Source: Mesorhizobium sp. ORS 3324
GTDB taxonomy: Bacteria > Pseudomonadota > Alphaproteobacteria > Rhizobiales > Rhizobiaceae
NCBI GenBank assembly: GCA_000824825.2
Contig: LM655173.1
Coordinates: 17,686-81,685 of the forward strand
Direction of reading: 5' to 3'
DNA: 64,000 nucleotides
Made by a program: the position numbers and the translations under genes. This document shows, in pieces, positions 33,073-42,235 of the stretch (position 1 is its first letter; each line of letters starts with the position of its first letter). The notes beneath the pieces were generated by a model. The model made no database searches and had not been told where the DNA came from. It saw only the letters and a program-made list of their open reading frames with translations.

Positions 33073-35028
33073 CCGATCGAAGGAGGCTTTGGCGGCGGCG
33101 GGGTTGTCGAAGCGCTTCGGCTCGAAGGCAAGCGCCTCATGCATGGGAAGTGCTGCCGAGAAGAGGAATCCTTGCGCGATCATGCAATCGAGCGAGCGCA
33201 GGATCAGGCGGTCGGCATTCGTTTCGACACCCTCCGCCATGACCGCTATGCCCAACGTTCGCCCGAGATCGATGACGGCCTTGACGAGCGCCTGATCTTC
33301 AACCGACTTGGCCAGGTTGCGTACGAAGTCCTTGTCGATCTTGATCTTGCGGATCCGGCTGTCCTTCAGCGACGCCAGGGTGGAAAAGCCGGTGCCGAAA
33401 TCATCCAGCACAATCGATATGCCCGCGTCCGCCAGGCGCTCCACCTTCTCGTCGACCCTGTCGCGATCGACGGGCGCCTCTTCCGTGATCTCGATCTCGA
33501 GCATCGCCGCGGGCACGTTCTTCGCCTTGAGGCCGTCCAGTATCATATCGTCGACATTGCCCGCCTCGAGCTCGCGCGGCGACAGGTTCATCGCGACCCG
33601 GACATCCTGACGCCCGTTTCTCGCGAGCTCTTCGATCATGGAGCAGCAGTTTAGGAACACCGTCTCCGTCAGCAGGGAAAGCAGCCCGGTTTCACGCGCC
33701 GCGGTGACGATCTCGGGCGGGGAAATGGCCCCATGGACCGGGTGTCGCCACCGCAAGAGCGCTTCGAAGCCGACGACCGCAGGCGTGTCCAGCCGCACGA
33801 TGGGCTGGAACCATGAGCAAAGCGCGCCCGCCTCGATCGCTCCGCGCAGGTCGCGCTCGATGCAGTGCTTGCGTTCGAGCCCGTGATCGAGCGCTGCATC
33901 GAAGAGGCGATACTCGTTCCTGCCGGAGCGCTTGGCCGCATAAAGCGCGAAATCCGCCCTGAGCAGCATCTCGGTCAAGCGCGGCTTCTCCGACACGTAG
34001 ATGCCGATCGAAGCGCCGACGCGCACCGAATTCAGCGCCGGATCCGGATTGGCGATGGCGGCGATGATCAAGGACGCAAGCTCGCCGGCCGAATGCTGGG
34101 ACCGCAAGGCGGGAAAGAGCAGCACGAACTCGTCGCCGCCGATGCGCGCAATCGTTGCCCCCGGCGGGGCATGGTTCTCTATCCTGCGCGCGACCCTGAC
34201 CAGAAGGTCGTCTCCGATAGTGTGGCCATAAGTGTCGTTGACGGATTTGAAGCCGTCGAGGTCGATCAGCATGGCCACGAACGGACCGTCGGCAAGCCCG
34301 AGCCGGGAGATCGCCTGCTCGAGCCCGTTCCTGTTGAGCAGGTTCGTCAGCGGATCCCGTCTGGAATTCCGTTCCATCTGGGCTGCGAACGCCCTCGCCT
34401 CGTGTTTGAGGCGGCTCGCCTCGCGGAAGCGCGCCTGTCCGATCAGCGAGCCTCTGATCATGCCTGCGAGAAAAAGCAGGACCGTAAAGGCGAGGACATA
34501 ACTCTCGATATCGCCTTTCGCCAACACGCAGCCGGCGGCGATCAGCAGCGGCAGCGTCAGGAAATTGATCGATGCCGGCGCGTATGACGCTCCATAGGTG
34601 ACCGCACCGGCCGACAGGCCCGCAAGAACGATCAGATAGAGCGGCGCCTGGCGCGTGGTATACCCGTGCGACAGCACCGCCAGGAAAGACCATGCGACGC
34701 CCGACGCCAGGGCCAGCATCCCATAAAGGGAAAGTCGGGCCTCGACCGGCTTCAACTCGCCATCGGAAGTGTCCGACTGGGCAAGTGCAAGTCCTATGCG
34801 CGCGCAATTTATGACGCTGACCGCCGCGAACCACAGCACCGCCGCGGCGCCAGCACCCGAGAGCATCAGCACGGCCAGGATCAGGGCCGACAGCACCGTG
34901 CCGATCGGCATCGAGATGAAGAGTCCGGTCCTCAGATCGGCGAGCTGGTCGCGCAGGATTCCCGCTTCGACGGATTCGCTTTGGCCCTGCGGGCCGGAAC
35001 CTGGGCCAGGCTGCTCGGATTCGCTCAT
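33040..35028 (-). CDS. membrane GGDEF-EAL protein (cyclic-di-GMP turnover)
   Basis: 662 residues. About residues 30-205 hold six to seven hydrophobic segments (a MASE-like sensor). The GGDEF domain follows, with RDPLTNLLNRNG (about 223) and IGGDEFVLLF (about 298), an intact active site. The EAL domain has FEALLRW (about 422) and DDFGTGFSTLASL (about 558) with the metal and catalytic Glu/Asp residues present. Both synthase and phosphodiesterase activities are possible. Signal sensed is unknown. Confidence 0.9.
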   Translation of the reverse strand: MSESEQPGPGSGPQGQSESVEAGILRDQLADLRTGLFISMPIGTVLSALILAVLMLSGAGAAAVLWFAAVSVINCARIGLALAQSDTSDGELKPVEARLSLYGMLALASGVAWSFLAVLSHGYTTRQAPLYLIVLAGLSAGAVTYGASYAPASINFLTLPLLIAAGCVLAKGDIESYVLAFTVLLFLAGMIRGSLIGQARFREASRLKHEARAFAAQMERNSRRDPLTNLLNRNGLEQAISRLGLADGPFVAMLIDLDGFKSVNDTYGHTIGDDLLVRVARRIENHAPPGATIARIGGDEFVLLFPALRSQHSAGELASLIIAAIANPDPALNSVRVGASIGIYVSEKPRLTEMLLRADFALYAAKRSGRNEYRLFDAALDHGLERKHCIERDLRGAIEAGALCSWFQPIVRLDTPAVVGFEALLRWRHPVHGAISPPEIVTAARETGLLSLLTETVFLNCCSMIEELARNGRQDVRVAMNLSPRELEAGNVDDMILDGLKAKNVPAAMLEIEITEEAPVDRDRVDEKVERLADAGISIVLDDFGTGFSTLASLKDSRIRKIKIDKDFVRNLAKSVEDQALVKAVIDLGRTLGIAVMAEGVETNADRLILRSLDCMIAQGFLFSAALPMHEALAFEPKRFDNPAAAKASFDRVGLRRTGSAG

Positions 35029-35207
35029 ATGCCAAGTGGCTAACCGAGCGTGATGAAAATCACGTTAAGGATACCAGGAGCTTACGACGCAACGCCTGAA
35101 TTTCCGGCGCGGACATCCGCGCCCGGCTCGCGGCAATTGCGGCGGAAGAAACACCGTTGGTCCCGAGACTCCGGATCGGCCTGTGCGAGATCGGCCTGGC
35201 GGCTCGA

Positions 35208-35384
35208 TCAATGCGTCGCTTTCAGAAATCGGGCTTCTCGCAGAAGCGAAGGACGGTCGCGGCCGAATTCCTTTATCAGCTCGCTGGCTTCAGCCTCCGA
35301 AATTCCCGTTTTCTCTTTCAACAAAGCGACCAACTGTTTGTCGTCGGTTTGGCCTTGGGAACGATCTTTGACATGTTCACTCAT
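35208..35384 (-). CDS. small soluble protein (58 aa)
   Basis: 58 residues: MSEHVKDRSQGQTDDKQLVA followed by LLKEKTGISEAEASELIKEF and GRDRPSLLREARFLKATH. A very strong ribosome-binding site, AAGGAGG, lies 8 bases before the ATG. The pattern TGIS..EA.EL....G.DR matches the end of the DUF2934 protein at 46293-46616. Charged and likely helical, of the small stress-protein type seen in rhizobia. Function unknown. Confidence 0.72.
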   Translation of the reverse strand: MSEHVKDRSQGQTDDKQLVALLKEKTGISEAEASELIKEFGRDRPSLLREARFLKATH

Positions 35385-35571
35385 GTCACAATCCTCCTTA
35401 AAGCCAAACTCGGAAAGCCCCCTGAATGTTTCAAGAAAAAGTCAGGGTCTGAGCATAAAATTGCTCGCCGCGGAACGTTGCCGGTCCCGACTCTGCGGCT
35501 CACCGCCGGTTGCGGCTACGAGGAGCGAATGACAAGCGGAACGATTTTCCGCGTTTGCGCTTTCTGGGTGC

Positions 35572-35844
35572 ATGACTCCCTTACCACCGATCGAATCGCC
35601 CCTGCTTTCCGAAGGTAGCCCCGACCGCCGGATCAACTGCGAGGTTGCCCTCGAGCCCGCGTTTGAGGCCTTGGTGAAGGCCTCCCGTGTCAAAGGCTGG
35701 TCGGCGCAGGAAGTCGCGGAAACACTGCTCAAGCTCGCAACCGAACATGCAGAGACGATTGTGGGGCGCCAACGAGTGGTCGCGCTATTATGGCGTTGGC
35801 GCGTCAGCAGCTTGCTTAGCCAATTCCTCGGCAGATTCAGGTGA
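35572..35844 (+). CDS. small hypothetical protein
   Basis: 90 residues. The middle (EPAFEALVKASRVKGWSAQE then VAETLLKLATEHAE) looks like a helical conserved rhizobial small protein. The C-terminal 22 residues (RVVALLWRWRVSSLLSQF) look unlike the rest and may come from a frameshift. No strong ribosome-binding site. Confidence 0.5.
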   Translation: MTPLPPIESPLLSEGSPDRRINCEVALEPAFEALVKASRVKGWSAQEVAETLLKLATEHAETIVGRQRVVALLWRWRVSSLLSQFLGRFR

Positions 35845-35926
35845 ATGCTCGACCTGCCCGCAACGGCGCATTAGGGGCATCTGCGCGCGAACGATAGTGG
35901 AACGCTCTTCGCCAATCTGACAGCGA

Positions 35927-37921
35927 TCAGCGTTCGGGAAGCCCCGCCTGCTTCAAGGCTTCGACCACCCGGTCTGCCCATTCCGACATGCGCGTGAAGA
36001 TCGGCAGCGACCGGTATCGCTCGATCGTGAAGCCCGGCTGGGCCGTGAGCAGCTTTTGCGCGGCCCAGCGGGCGGTCTCCAGGTCGCCGCTCATCGCCGA
36101 CCAGGCGGCGAGGTATCGATAGGACATGATGATGTCGGGATGGGCGGCGATCACCTCGCGGGCGATCGCGACAGCCTTGGAAAGAGAACCTGTCTTTGCC
36201 ATGGCTGTGGCCATTCCCAGTCTCATGTTGAATGCGAACGGATCCATCGGGCTCAGCGTCATCGCCCGCTGGAACCGATCCGGCGCCTGGGCGGCTTCGT
36301 CCTTGTAGATCGCGATCCAGCCATGGCGAGCCCATGCCCAAGCATTGTTTGGATCGAGCGTGAGCGCTCTTTCGATGAAGGTGGCGGCTCGCTCCTGCTC
36401 GCCGCACATGCTCAATGCCGAGCCGGCGGCCGCCAAGGCGGTAGGATCGTCGCCGATCGAGCCCGCGGCCCCGACCGCCGCGCGCGCCTTTTCCAACTCG
36501 CTTTCCGGGTGCTCGGCCCACAGATACGCGGCATTCGAGGCGTGGCACCAGGCCAGGAGCGCATGGGCGCGGCCATAGGCCGGATCGACCGCGATCGCCT
36601 TCTTGAGCAGCTCTATCGCCTGGTCGTTGGTATCCTTGCGGCGGCCCCAAATGTTCGGATAGGCGCGCATGACGATATCGTAGGCCCGCAGGCTGGTCGG
36701 CGGCTTGCGCTTGGCCAGCTCGATCTCGGCGCCGCGGATGGCCGGATGGATGGCGCCGGCCACTTGCGCCGCGATCCTGTCCTGGAACTCGAAAACATCT
36801 TCGGTCGCGCCCTCGTAGCGCTCGGACCAGAGCTGTGTCCGTGTCTCGGAATCGACCAGCTGCACGGAAATGCGCAGCCGGTCGCCGCCGCGCCGAACCG
36901 TGCCTTCGACCACGTAATTGACGCCGAGTTCCCTGCCCACCTCGCGCACGTCGACGAAGCGTCCCTTGTAGGTGAAGGCAGACTGGCGCGCGATGACGAA
37001 GAAGTCCCGGATCCGCGAAAGCGCAGCTGTGATCTCCTCGACAACGCCGTCGGCAAAATACTCGTCCTCCGCCCCGCCAAGATTGTCGAAGGCCATCACC
37101 GCCACCGAGGGCTGGTCATGCGGCCTCGCCGGGATTGAGACAGGCTGAGGCGGCTGCGCGGTGTCGTAAGCCGACTGTGCCTGGTGATGTCGGTTGCGCG
37201 TCTGGAGTGACGCCGCCAGTGCGTTCGTCTGCGCCTCCGGCTCGACATCCAGATGCTTCCTCAGCAGCGCGCGGCAGGACTCGAACTGGCGCAAGGCCGC
37301 GTTCTCATGGCCCCTGGCGGCGTGGATACGCATCAATGCCCGATGCGCCGCCTCCGCGGTCGGATCCGAGGCGAGCAGCCTTTCCGCGAGCCGTTCGCAG
37401 GCCGCTTCATCCGCGGATCCGGCTTCGGGCGGCGCGCGGCTCAGGCGCTCCACCAACTGCAGCGCCTTCTGCCGGTATCTGACCTGATGCGGGCCGAACC
37501 ATTCATCAAGGCCATCCGGAATGGCCTCGCCTGCAAGCAAATCACCACGGTAGAGGTCGGCGGCGAAGGCGAGCGCCGCCGTCGCGCTTTCAGCGAGCTT
37601 GCGCTCGAAGAGCCAGATATCCGCTTCGTCCGGACCGGCCGTCAGCGCCACCGTTTCCTGATCCCCATCGATGGAAATGGCCGCGTCGCCGGCGGCGGGA
37701 AACCATCGCCGGATATCCGCAAGAGCCTGGCGCAAGCTGTTGCGCGACTGCGCATCGCCTCGTCCTGGCCAAAACCCTTCGGCAAGCGCTTCGCGATGGT
37801 GGCCGCGGGGACCTGCCAGGACCAGGGCGGCAAAGAGAAGCGCCGACTTGCGCGTCGCGAAGCGGACGGGCTGGCCGTCTGCGGAAATCACTTCGAGACC
37901 GCCAAGCAACCGGATGCGCAC
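35927..37921 (-). CDS. BTAD/SARP-type transcriptional regulator with TPR repeats
   Basis: 664 residues. An N-terminal OmpR-like winged helix (MRIRLLGGLEVISADGQPV) and bacterial transcriptional-activator domain (about 100-245) are followed by a segment typical of adenylate cyclase-associated proteins (SVAVMAFDNLGG, YFADGVVEEI, VRRGGDRLRISVQLVDSET, about 285-395). TPR-like repeats follow to about 640. No cyclase catalytic domain is present. Such proteins are cytoplasmic regulators; the target is not evident. Confidence 0.82.
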   Translation of the reverse strand: MRIRLLGGLEVISADGQPVRFATRKSALLFAALVLAGPRGHHREALAEGFWPGRGDAQSRNSLRQALADIRRWFPAAGDAAISIDGDQETVALTAGPDEADIWLFERKLAESATAALAFAADLYRGDLLAGEAIPDGLDEWFGPHQVRYRQKALQLVERLSRAPPEAGSADEAACERLAERLLASDPTAEAAHRALMRIHAARGHENAALRQFESCRALLRKHLDVEPEAQTNALAASLQTRNRHHQAQSAYDTAQPPQPVSIPARPHDQPSVAVMAFDNLGGAEDEYFADGVVEEITAALSRIRDFFVIARQSAFTYKGRFVDVREVGRELGVNYVVEGTVRRGGDRLRISVQLVDSETRTQLWSERYEGATEDVFEFQDRIAAQVAGAIHPAIRGAEIELAKRKPPTSLRAYDIVMRAYPNIWGRRKDTNDQAIELLKKAIAVDPAYGRAHALLAWCHASNAAYLWAEHPESELEKARAAVGAAGSIGDDPTALAAAGSALSMCGEQERAATFIERALTLDPNNAWAWARHGWIAIYKDEAAQAPDRFQRAMTLSPMDPFAFNMRLGMATAMAKTGSLSKAVAIAREVIAAHPDIIMSYRYLAAWSAMSGDLETARWAAQKLLTAQPGFTIERYRSLPIFTRMSEWADRVVEALKQAGLPER

Positions 37922-38091
37922 CCCGCCTCTCCGAATTTTCGAACGCGCGGACAGAATAGCATCTTCACCGGTCGATTTAACGCGGATTTAACGGCGGTCT
38001 GCCGGCCGTTCCTCGATGGTTCACGCCCGGCTGAACAACCGCAAATCGCTCCCGTGACAAGCTCCGGCCGTATCTGGAACGGGAGAGCAAA

Positions 38092-38340
38092 ATGGCTCAC
38101 ACGGAAACTCACGCGAAGACCCGCGCATCGGAACGCCGGCTGCTCGGGCCAGCATCGAACCGCATGGCAGCAGCAGTCGCTGCCTTCACGGCGTGGCGGC
38201 GGGCCGTTGCAGGACGCAGGGCGTTAGCGGACCTGACGCCCGATCAGTTGAGGGACATAGGCTGTCTGGAGCCCCCTGCGCCGAAGTTCGTCGTCAGGGT
38301 CGGGGTCGGCCTGATGACGGAACTGATGTCGATGAGATGA
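38092..38340 (+). CDS. DUF1127 protein
   Basis: 82 residues. The DUF1127 core is FTAWRRAVAGRRALADLTPDQLRDIG (split: TAWRRAVAGR, LADLTPDQLRDIG). Short Arg-rich DUF1127 proteins in rhizobia bind RNA or affect phosphate and carbon metabolism. The C-terminal 20 residues are extra. The ATG lies about 15 bases after CTGGAACGGGAG, and GGGAG serves as ribosome-binding site. Confidence 0.8.
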   Translation: MAHTETHAKTRASERRLLGPASNRMAAAVAAFTAWRRAVAGRRALADLTPDQLRDIGCLEPPAPKFVVRVGVGLMTELMSMR

Positions 38341-38426
38341 GGTTGGCGAAGATTAGGATGACCGGCGGCGCGACTGCCTAAGTGAGCCGATCGGCCGTCC
38401 GGCGCGCGCCTGCCCTGGTCGCGTCC

Positions 38427-38759
38427 TTAACGCGAGTGCAGCAGAGAGATCTTGAGCCGCGGTGCGAAAAAGCAACGCAAATAGGGTTGATTGGTTATGA
38501 CGTAGGTATTCTCGCAGATATGGTATTGGTCGTCCGGCGATTCCTGCACACGGTCTCGCGGAATGTTGAAACCATCGGGCAAATAAGTATAGCCACCGTC
38601 AACCCTGGACCGCACTGTAGACTGAGGAATGGCGCGGCAATCATGGCCGCCGCAACACTTGAATTTCGTTACCGGGTCGATCTTGTATTCGTACCAATCA
38701 TGAGCGTTGGCGCCTGTTGTGGCGGCTATGCACATGGTTGTGAAGATCAACCTTCGCAT
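38427..38759 (-). CDS. small secreted cysteine-rich protein, family member 3
   Basis: 110 residues. The ATG at 38759 has GAGGAA upstream and starts a signal peptide (MRRLIFTTMCIAATTGANA) followed by HDWYEYKIDPVTKFKCCG, HDCRAIP, GGYTYLPDGFNIPRDRVQES, PDDQYHICE and CFFAPRLK. It shares nearly every motif with member 2 at 14160-14561, 24 kb away. Upstream bases GGCATAACGCTAATAT resemble those of member 2. Confidence 0.78.
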   Translation of the reverse strand: MRRLIFTTMCIAATTGANAHDWYEYKIDPVTKFKCCGGHDCRAIPQSTVRSRVDGGYTYLPDGFNIPRDRVQESPDDQYHICENTYVITNQPYLRCFFAPRLKISLLHSR

Positions 38760-38909
38760 GGCATTCCTCGAGTGTGCGGAGGCGCTGCTCATTCGAGGGT
38801 CATGTATATTAGCGTTATGCCAAAAATGCCATGGTCTGCGAATGCCCAACAAGGCCCGGCACTGAGGGACCGCAATGGGTGAAGCGAGGACTGTCTCCGC
38901 CTGGCCTGC

Positions 38910-39641
38910 TCAGATCAGCCTCTGCCCACCATCGATGTGCAAAGTCTCGCCGGTCATGAACTCGCTCTGCATCAGGTAGAGATAGGCCGGCGCGACATCG
39001 GCGGGCGTCGCGATCTTTCGCGCCGGAATGCGGGCGCCCATCTGGTCGAAATAGCCTGCTTTGGCCTCGCCGACGATCTCGTCCCACATCTCGGTATCGA
39101 CCCAGCCGGGCGAGACGATGTTGACGCGCGTCGGCGAAAGCTCCAGCGCCAGCGCACGGGCGAAATAGGTGAAGGAGCCGGCAATCGCGGAGACGACCGA
39201 GCCGCCGGGGACCGGCGGCCGATCCTTGTTGATGCCGGAGGTGAAGGTCATCGAGCCATCCTGCTTCAACGTCCGCACGGCGTGCTTGGCCAGCATCACG
39301 GCGCCGATCAGCTTGCCGTCGACGAACTGGCGCACGAACGCCATGTCGGCCTCCCCGATCGGATAGTTGGGCGGCGGCGTGCCGGCCGTCACCACCAGAT
39401 GATCGAAGGCACCGACCTCCTCGAACAGGCGGGCGACGTCGGCCTCGTTCGCCATGTCGGCGGCAAGGCTTCTCACCCGCCCTGCCCCGGCGAGCCTTTT
39501 CTCGGCAGCCTTCAGCTTGTCCGCCGAGCGGCCGACGATCACCGCCTCCGCGCCGCTTTCCAGCGCGGCCGCGGCCACGCCGAGACCGATGCCGGAGCTG
39601 CCTCCGACGACAATGATCTTGCTTCCCGTGAGCGTAGCCAT
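38910..39641 (-). CDS. SDR-family protein, atypical active site
   Basis: 243 residues with GGSSGIG (about 13) and a C-terminal GETLHIDGGQRLI. In place of the YxxxK pair the sequence is GGSVVSAIAGSFTYFARALA, so the catalytic Tyr and Lys are missing, as in a known group of SDRs annotated only by fold. It starts 35 bases after the VOC gene and is probably in one operon with it under the LysR gene at 40285. Confidence 0.84.
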   Translation of the reverse strand: MATLTGSKIIVVGGSSGIGLGVAAAALESGAEAVIVGRSADKLKAAEKRLAGAGRVRSLAADMANEADVARLFEEVGAFDHLVVTAGTPPPNYPIGEADMAFVRQFVDGKLIGAVMLAKHAVRTLKQDGSMTFTSGINKDRPPVPGGSVVSAIAGSFTYFARALALELSPTRVNIVSPGWVDTEMWDEIVGEAKAGYFDQMGARIPARKIATPADVAPAYLYLMQSEFMTGETLHIDGGQRLI

Positions 39642-39675
39642 GGGGGCCTCCGTCTTCCAGCTATGGGGTTGAAAA

Positions 39676-40161
39676 TTATGCGCGGCCGGCGTGGGCCGCT
39701 TCGATGTCGGCGAGGATGATCTTCTTCATCCTGTACATCGCCTGACGCGCCCGGTCGGCCTTCGCGCGGTCCGGGTCGTTCATCAGCCGCAGCGCCGGCT
39801 CCGGAATGACCTGCCAGTAGACGCCGAACTTGTCCTTCAGCCAGCCGCAGGGCTGTTCGGAGCCGCCGTCCGCCGTCAGCGCATTCCAGTAATAGTCGGT
39901 CTCGGCCTGGTCCTTCGTCTCGATGTAGAGCGAGATCCTCTCGTTGAAGGGCGGCATCGAGCCGGCGTTGAGCGCGGTGAAGCGCTGGCCTTCGAGCTCG
40001 AAGTCGAAGATCGCGTGCGGCACGGCCCTGTTCGTGCCGCCGACGAAGTCGGTGAACTCGATCGCGCCCAGCGCGCGGCTGTTCTCAAAGACCGACAGAT
40101 AGAAGTCGCGCGCCTCTTCGGCATTGAGGTTGAACCAGAGGAAGGGATGAACGGTGGCCAT
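39676..40161 (-). CDS. VOC-family protein (PhnB / 3-demethylubiquinone methyltransferase-like)
   Basis: 161 residues with the PhnB-type N-terminus PFLWFNLNAEEARDFYLSVF, the middle FELEGQRFTALNAG and the C-terminal GVYWQVIPEPALRLMNDPD. This group is often mislabelled methyltransferase; the actual reaction is not known. The ATG at 40161 fits the family. It is divergent from the LysR gene at 40285. Confidence 0.85.
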   Translation of the reverse strand: MATVHPFLWFNLNAEEARDFYLSVFENSRALGAIEFTDFVGGTNRAVPHAIFDFELEGQRFTALNAGSMPPFNERISLYIETKDQAETDYYWNALTADGGSEQPCGWLKDKFGVYWQVIPEPALRLMNDPDRAKADRARQAMYRMKKIILADIEAAHAGRA

Positions 40162-40181
40162 GGCGTCCTCGTGAGCTTTGA

Positions 40182-40196
40182 TCACAAATCCTGTGA
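40182..40196. promoter_or_regulatory. LysR-box candidate, VOC side
   Basis: TCACA-AATCC-TGTGA, a perfect 5-base inverted repeat 20 bases before the VOC start; it contains a T-N11-A core. Confidence 0.45.
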
Positions 40197-40245
40197 GGTT
40201 TTTTGGCTGGAAAAAGCCCAATGGACAAACCAAAATTTGGCAAGT

Positions 40246-40268
40246 ATTTGTTACGATCACTCACAAAT
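40246..40268. promoter_or_regulatory. LysR-box candidate, regulator side
   Basis: ATTTGT-N11-ACAAAT, perfect 6-base arms, 17 bases before the regulator ATG; the T-N11-A spacing is that of LysR recognition sites. Confidence 0.5.
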
Positions 40269-40284
40269 AGGCTTCGCACGCCCC

Positions 40285-41172
40285 ATGACCCGCAGACTGC
40301 CGCCGTTGAACGCATTGCCGGCCTTCGAGGCCGCCGCACGGCATCTGAACTTCTCCAGGGCGGCGGACGAGCTCAACCTCACGCATGGCGCGATCAGCCG
40401 TGCGGTAAAACATCTCGAGGACCAGCTAGGCGTGCAGCTCTTCGAGCGCGCGACGCGCTCGGTGCGCCTCACCGCCGTCGGCGAGCCCTATGCGCGGGCA
40501 GTGCGCGAGGTGCTCGACCAGCTCTCGGTCGCCACCCAGACGGCGACCTCGCGCCTTTCGGGTTCGACGCTCAATGTCAGCACTTCGGACGGTTTTGCCG
40601 GAAAATGGCTGGTGCCGAGGCTCTATCGCTTCCACCGCGCGCATGGCGACATTGACGTGCGCGTCTCGACCACCGGCAAGCTCACCAATTTCCGAGGCGA
40701 CGGCATCGATGTCGCCATCCGCTACGGCGGCGGCCACTACCCCGGGCTGACTTCTGAGTTCCTCACCGGCGAGGAGGTGTTTCCCGTCTGCAGCCCGCGG
40801 CTCCTGGAAGGGCCGCATCCGCTCAGGAAGCCCGAGGACCTCAGATATCACACGCTGATCCGCGACGGCTACCGGATCGACTGGGCGGCGTGGCTGGCGA
40901 GCGCCGGCGTCGAGGGTGTCGACCCGAACAGCGGCATCACCTTCGATTCCGCCACCTTCGCGGTGGAATCGGCCGTGCAGGGCGAAGGCGTGGTGCTTGG
41001 CCGCACCATGCTCGTTTCGGCCGACCTCGCCACCGGCCGACTGGTCCGCCCCTTCGACCACGCGCTGAAGGCCGTCTCCAGCTTCTACCTCGTCTACCCC
41101 CCGGAGGCGATCCGCCAGCGCAAGGTCAAGGCGTTTCGGGACTGGATGCTTGCGGAGATCGAAGCGGGCTGA
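40285..41172 (+). CDS. LysR-family regulator, GcvA-like
   Basis: 295 residues: LPPLNALPAFEAAARHLNFS and AADELNLTHGAISRAVKHLE mark the GcvA-type winged helix; the effector domain covers about 90-293. Divergent from the VOC and SDR genes, with two inverted repeats in the 123-bp gap, so it most likely controls them and itself. The ATG at 40285 is the family start; a longer open frame upstream crosses the VOC gene and is not used. Confidence 0.9.
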   Translation: MTRRLPPLNALPAFEAAARHLNFSRAADELNLTHGAISRAVKHLEDQLGVQLFERATRSVRLTAVGEPYARAVREVLDQLSVATQTATSRLSGSTLNVSTSDGFAGKWLVPRLYRFHRAHGDIDVRVSTTGKLTNFRGDGIDVAIRYGGGHYPGLTSEFLTGEEVFPVCSPRLLEGPHPLRKPEDLRYHTLIRDGYRIDWAAWLASAGVEGVDPNSGITFDSATFAVESAVQGEGVVLGRTMLVSADLATGRLVRPFDHALKAVSSFYLVYPPEAIRQRKVKAFRDWMLAEIEAG

Positions 41173-41266
41173 GCTCAGTCCACACAACGGCTTGCCGAGC
41201 GTGGTGGCGCAAATGCACGCTCGCGATGTTCACTCGACCATCGCCCGCCCGTCGTGGCGGATCATG

Positions 41267-41989
41267 TCAGCCGCGCAGCTCTTCCCTGTGCGCCTTCACG
41301 AGATCGGCCATGCTGTCGAAGCGGAAATCCACCTTCGGCATGTCGCCGGGGCGCATCGTGGCGCCGAAGCCCTGCTCGGCGTGCCGACGATAGATCCAGC
41401 ACGATGCCAGACCGAAGCGGTTGGCGGGAACATGGTCATGGAACATGCTTTCGGCCGTGTGCAGGATCTGCCGCTTCTCGACGCCGAGCGTCCCGAGCTT
41501 TTCGAGCATATAGTCGAAGTTGCGGTCGGAGGGCTTGTAGGAGCCGATATCTTCCGCCGTGTAGATCGCATCGAAATCCACGCCGAGCTTCTTGTTGCTG
41601 AACGAAAAGCTTTTGTTGTCGACGTTTGAGAGGATGACCAGCTTGAAGTGCTTCTTGAGATACTGCAGGGCCTTCGCGGAGTCGGCGAAGGCCGGCCAAT
41701 CCTTCACGCTTTCGCCATAGGCCATGCACTCCTCTCGAGTGACGGCAACACTCCATTCCTCCGCCAGTCGCCTGTAGACGACCGGCAGAAGCTCGCAGTA
41801 GCGCTTTGCCGGAGTCCATTTCTGCTGACTGGATTCGTGCCGGGCGTGCGCCTCGAGTATCTCGGTTCGGCTCAAGCTGCGGCTCACCCGCGCGGTCAGC
41901 GGCTTGAGCCCGTCGATCATGCCGGTTTCCCAATCTATGAGGGTGCCGTAGCAATCGAAGGTCAGGGTCTTGAAATCTGTCAGCTTCAT
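41267..41989 (-). CDS. haloacid dehalogenase, type II
   Basis: 240 residues of the HAD superfamily. The nucleophile Asp is in LTFDCYGTLIDWE (about 11); later motifs are ILSNVDN (about 117), the Lys region SYKPSDRNFDYML (about 150) and ESMFHDHVPANRFG (about 178). Type II L-2-haloacid dehalogenases hydrolyse short halogenated acids; many homologues act on other substrates. AAGGAG lies before the ATG at 41989. Confidence 0.86.
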   Translation of the reverse strand: MKLTDFKTLTFDCYGTLIDWETGMIDGLKPLTARVSRSLSRTEILEAHARHESSQQKWTPAKRYCELLPVVYRRLAEEWSVAVTREECMAYGESVKDWPAFADSAKALQYLKKHFKLVILSNVDNKSFSFSNKKLGVDFDAIYTAEDIGSYKPSDRNFDYMLEKLGTLGVEKRQILHTAESMFHDHVPANRFGLASCWIYRRHAEQGFGATMRPGDMPKVDFRFDSMADLVKAHREELRG

Positions 41990-42038
41990 GGTGCGCAGCT
42001 CCTTGATGTCCATGGTTGGATCGGCGTCGGCGCGGCCG

Positions 42039-42235
42039 TCAGGCATAGGTTGCAGAGCCTTGATGGATGGGCATGTCGGCCGTTCCCGTTCGCTTCGGCA
42101 TCACCGTGGCCAGCGCTAAGATCATCACGGAAGCGACGGTCAGGATATACGCCCAGATCGGCGCCGTCCCGAGACTGAGGCTAACCCAGCGAGACGACGA
42201 GCACGCCCGTCACGCCGAGAGCCGTTCCGACCATT
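42039..42235 (-). pseudogene. remnant of a membrane transporter C-terminus
   Basis: Two minus-strand frames give transporter-like pieces: LPMVGTALGVTGVLVVSLG ending in a stop near 42182, then in a second frame SLSLGTAPIWAYILTVAS, VMILALATVMPKRT and a stop at 42039. Joined by one frameshift they read like the last membrane segments of an MFS or similar permease. No intact gene continues upstream in the interval to 42615. Confidence 0.45.
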
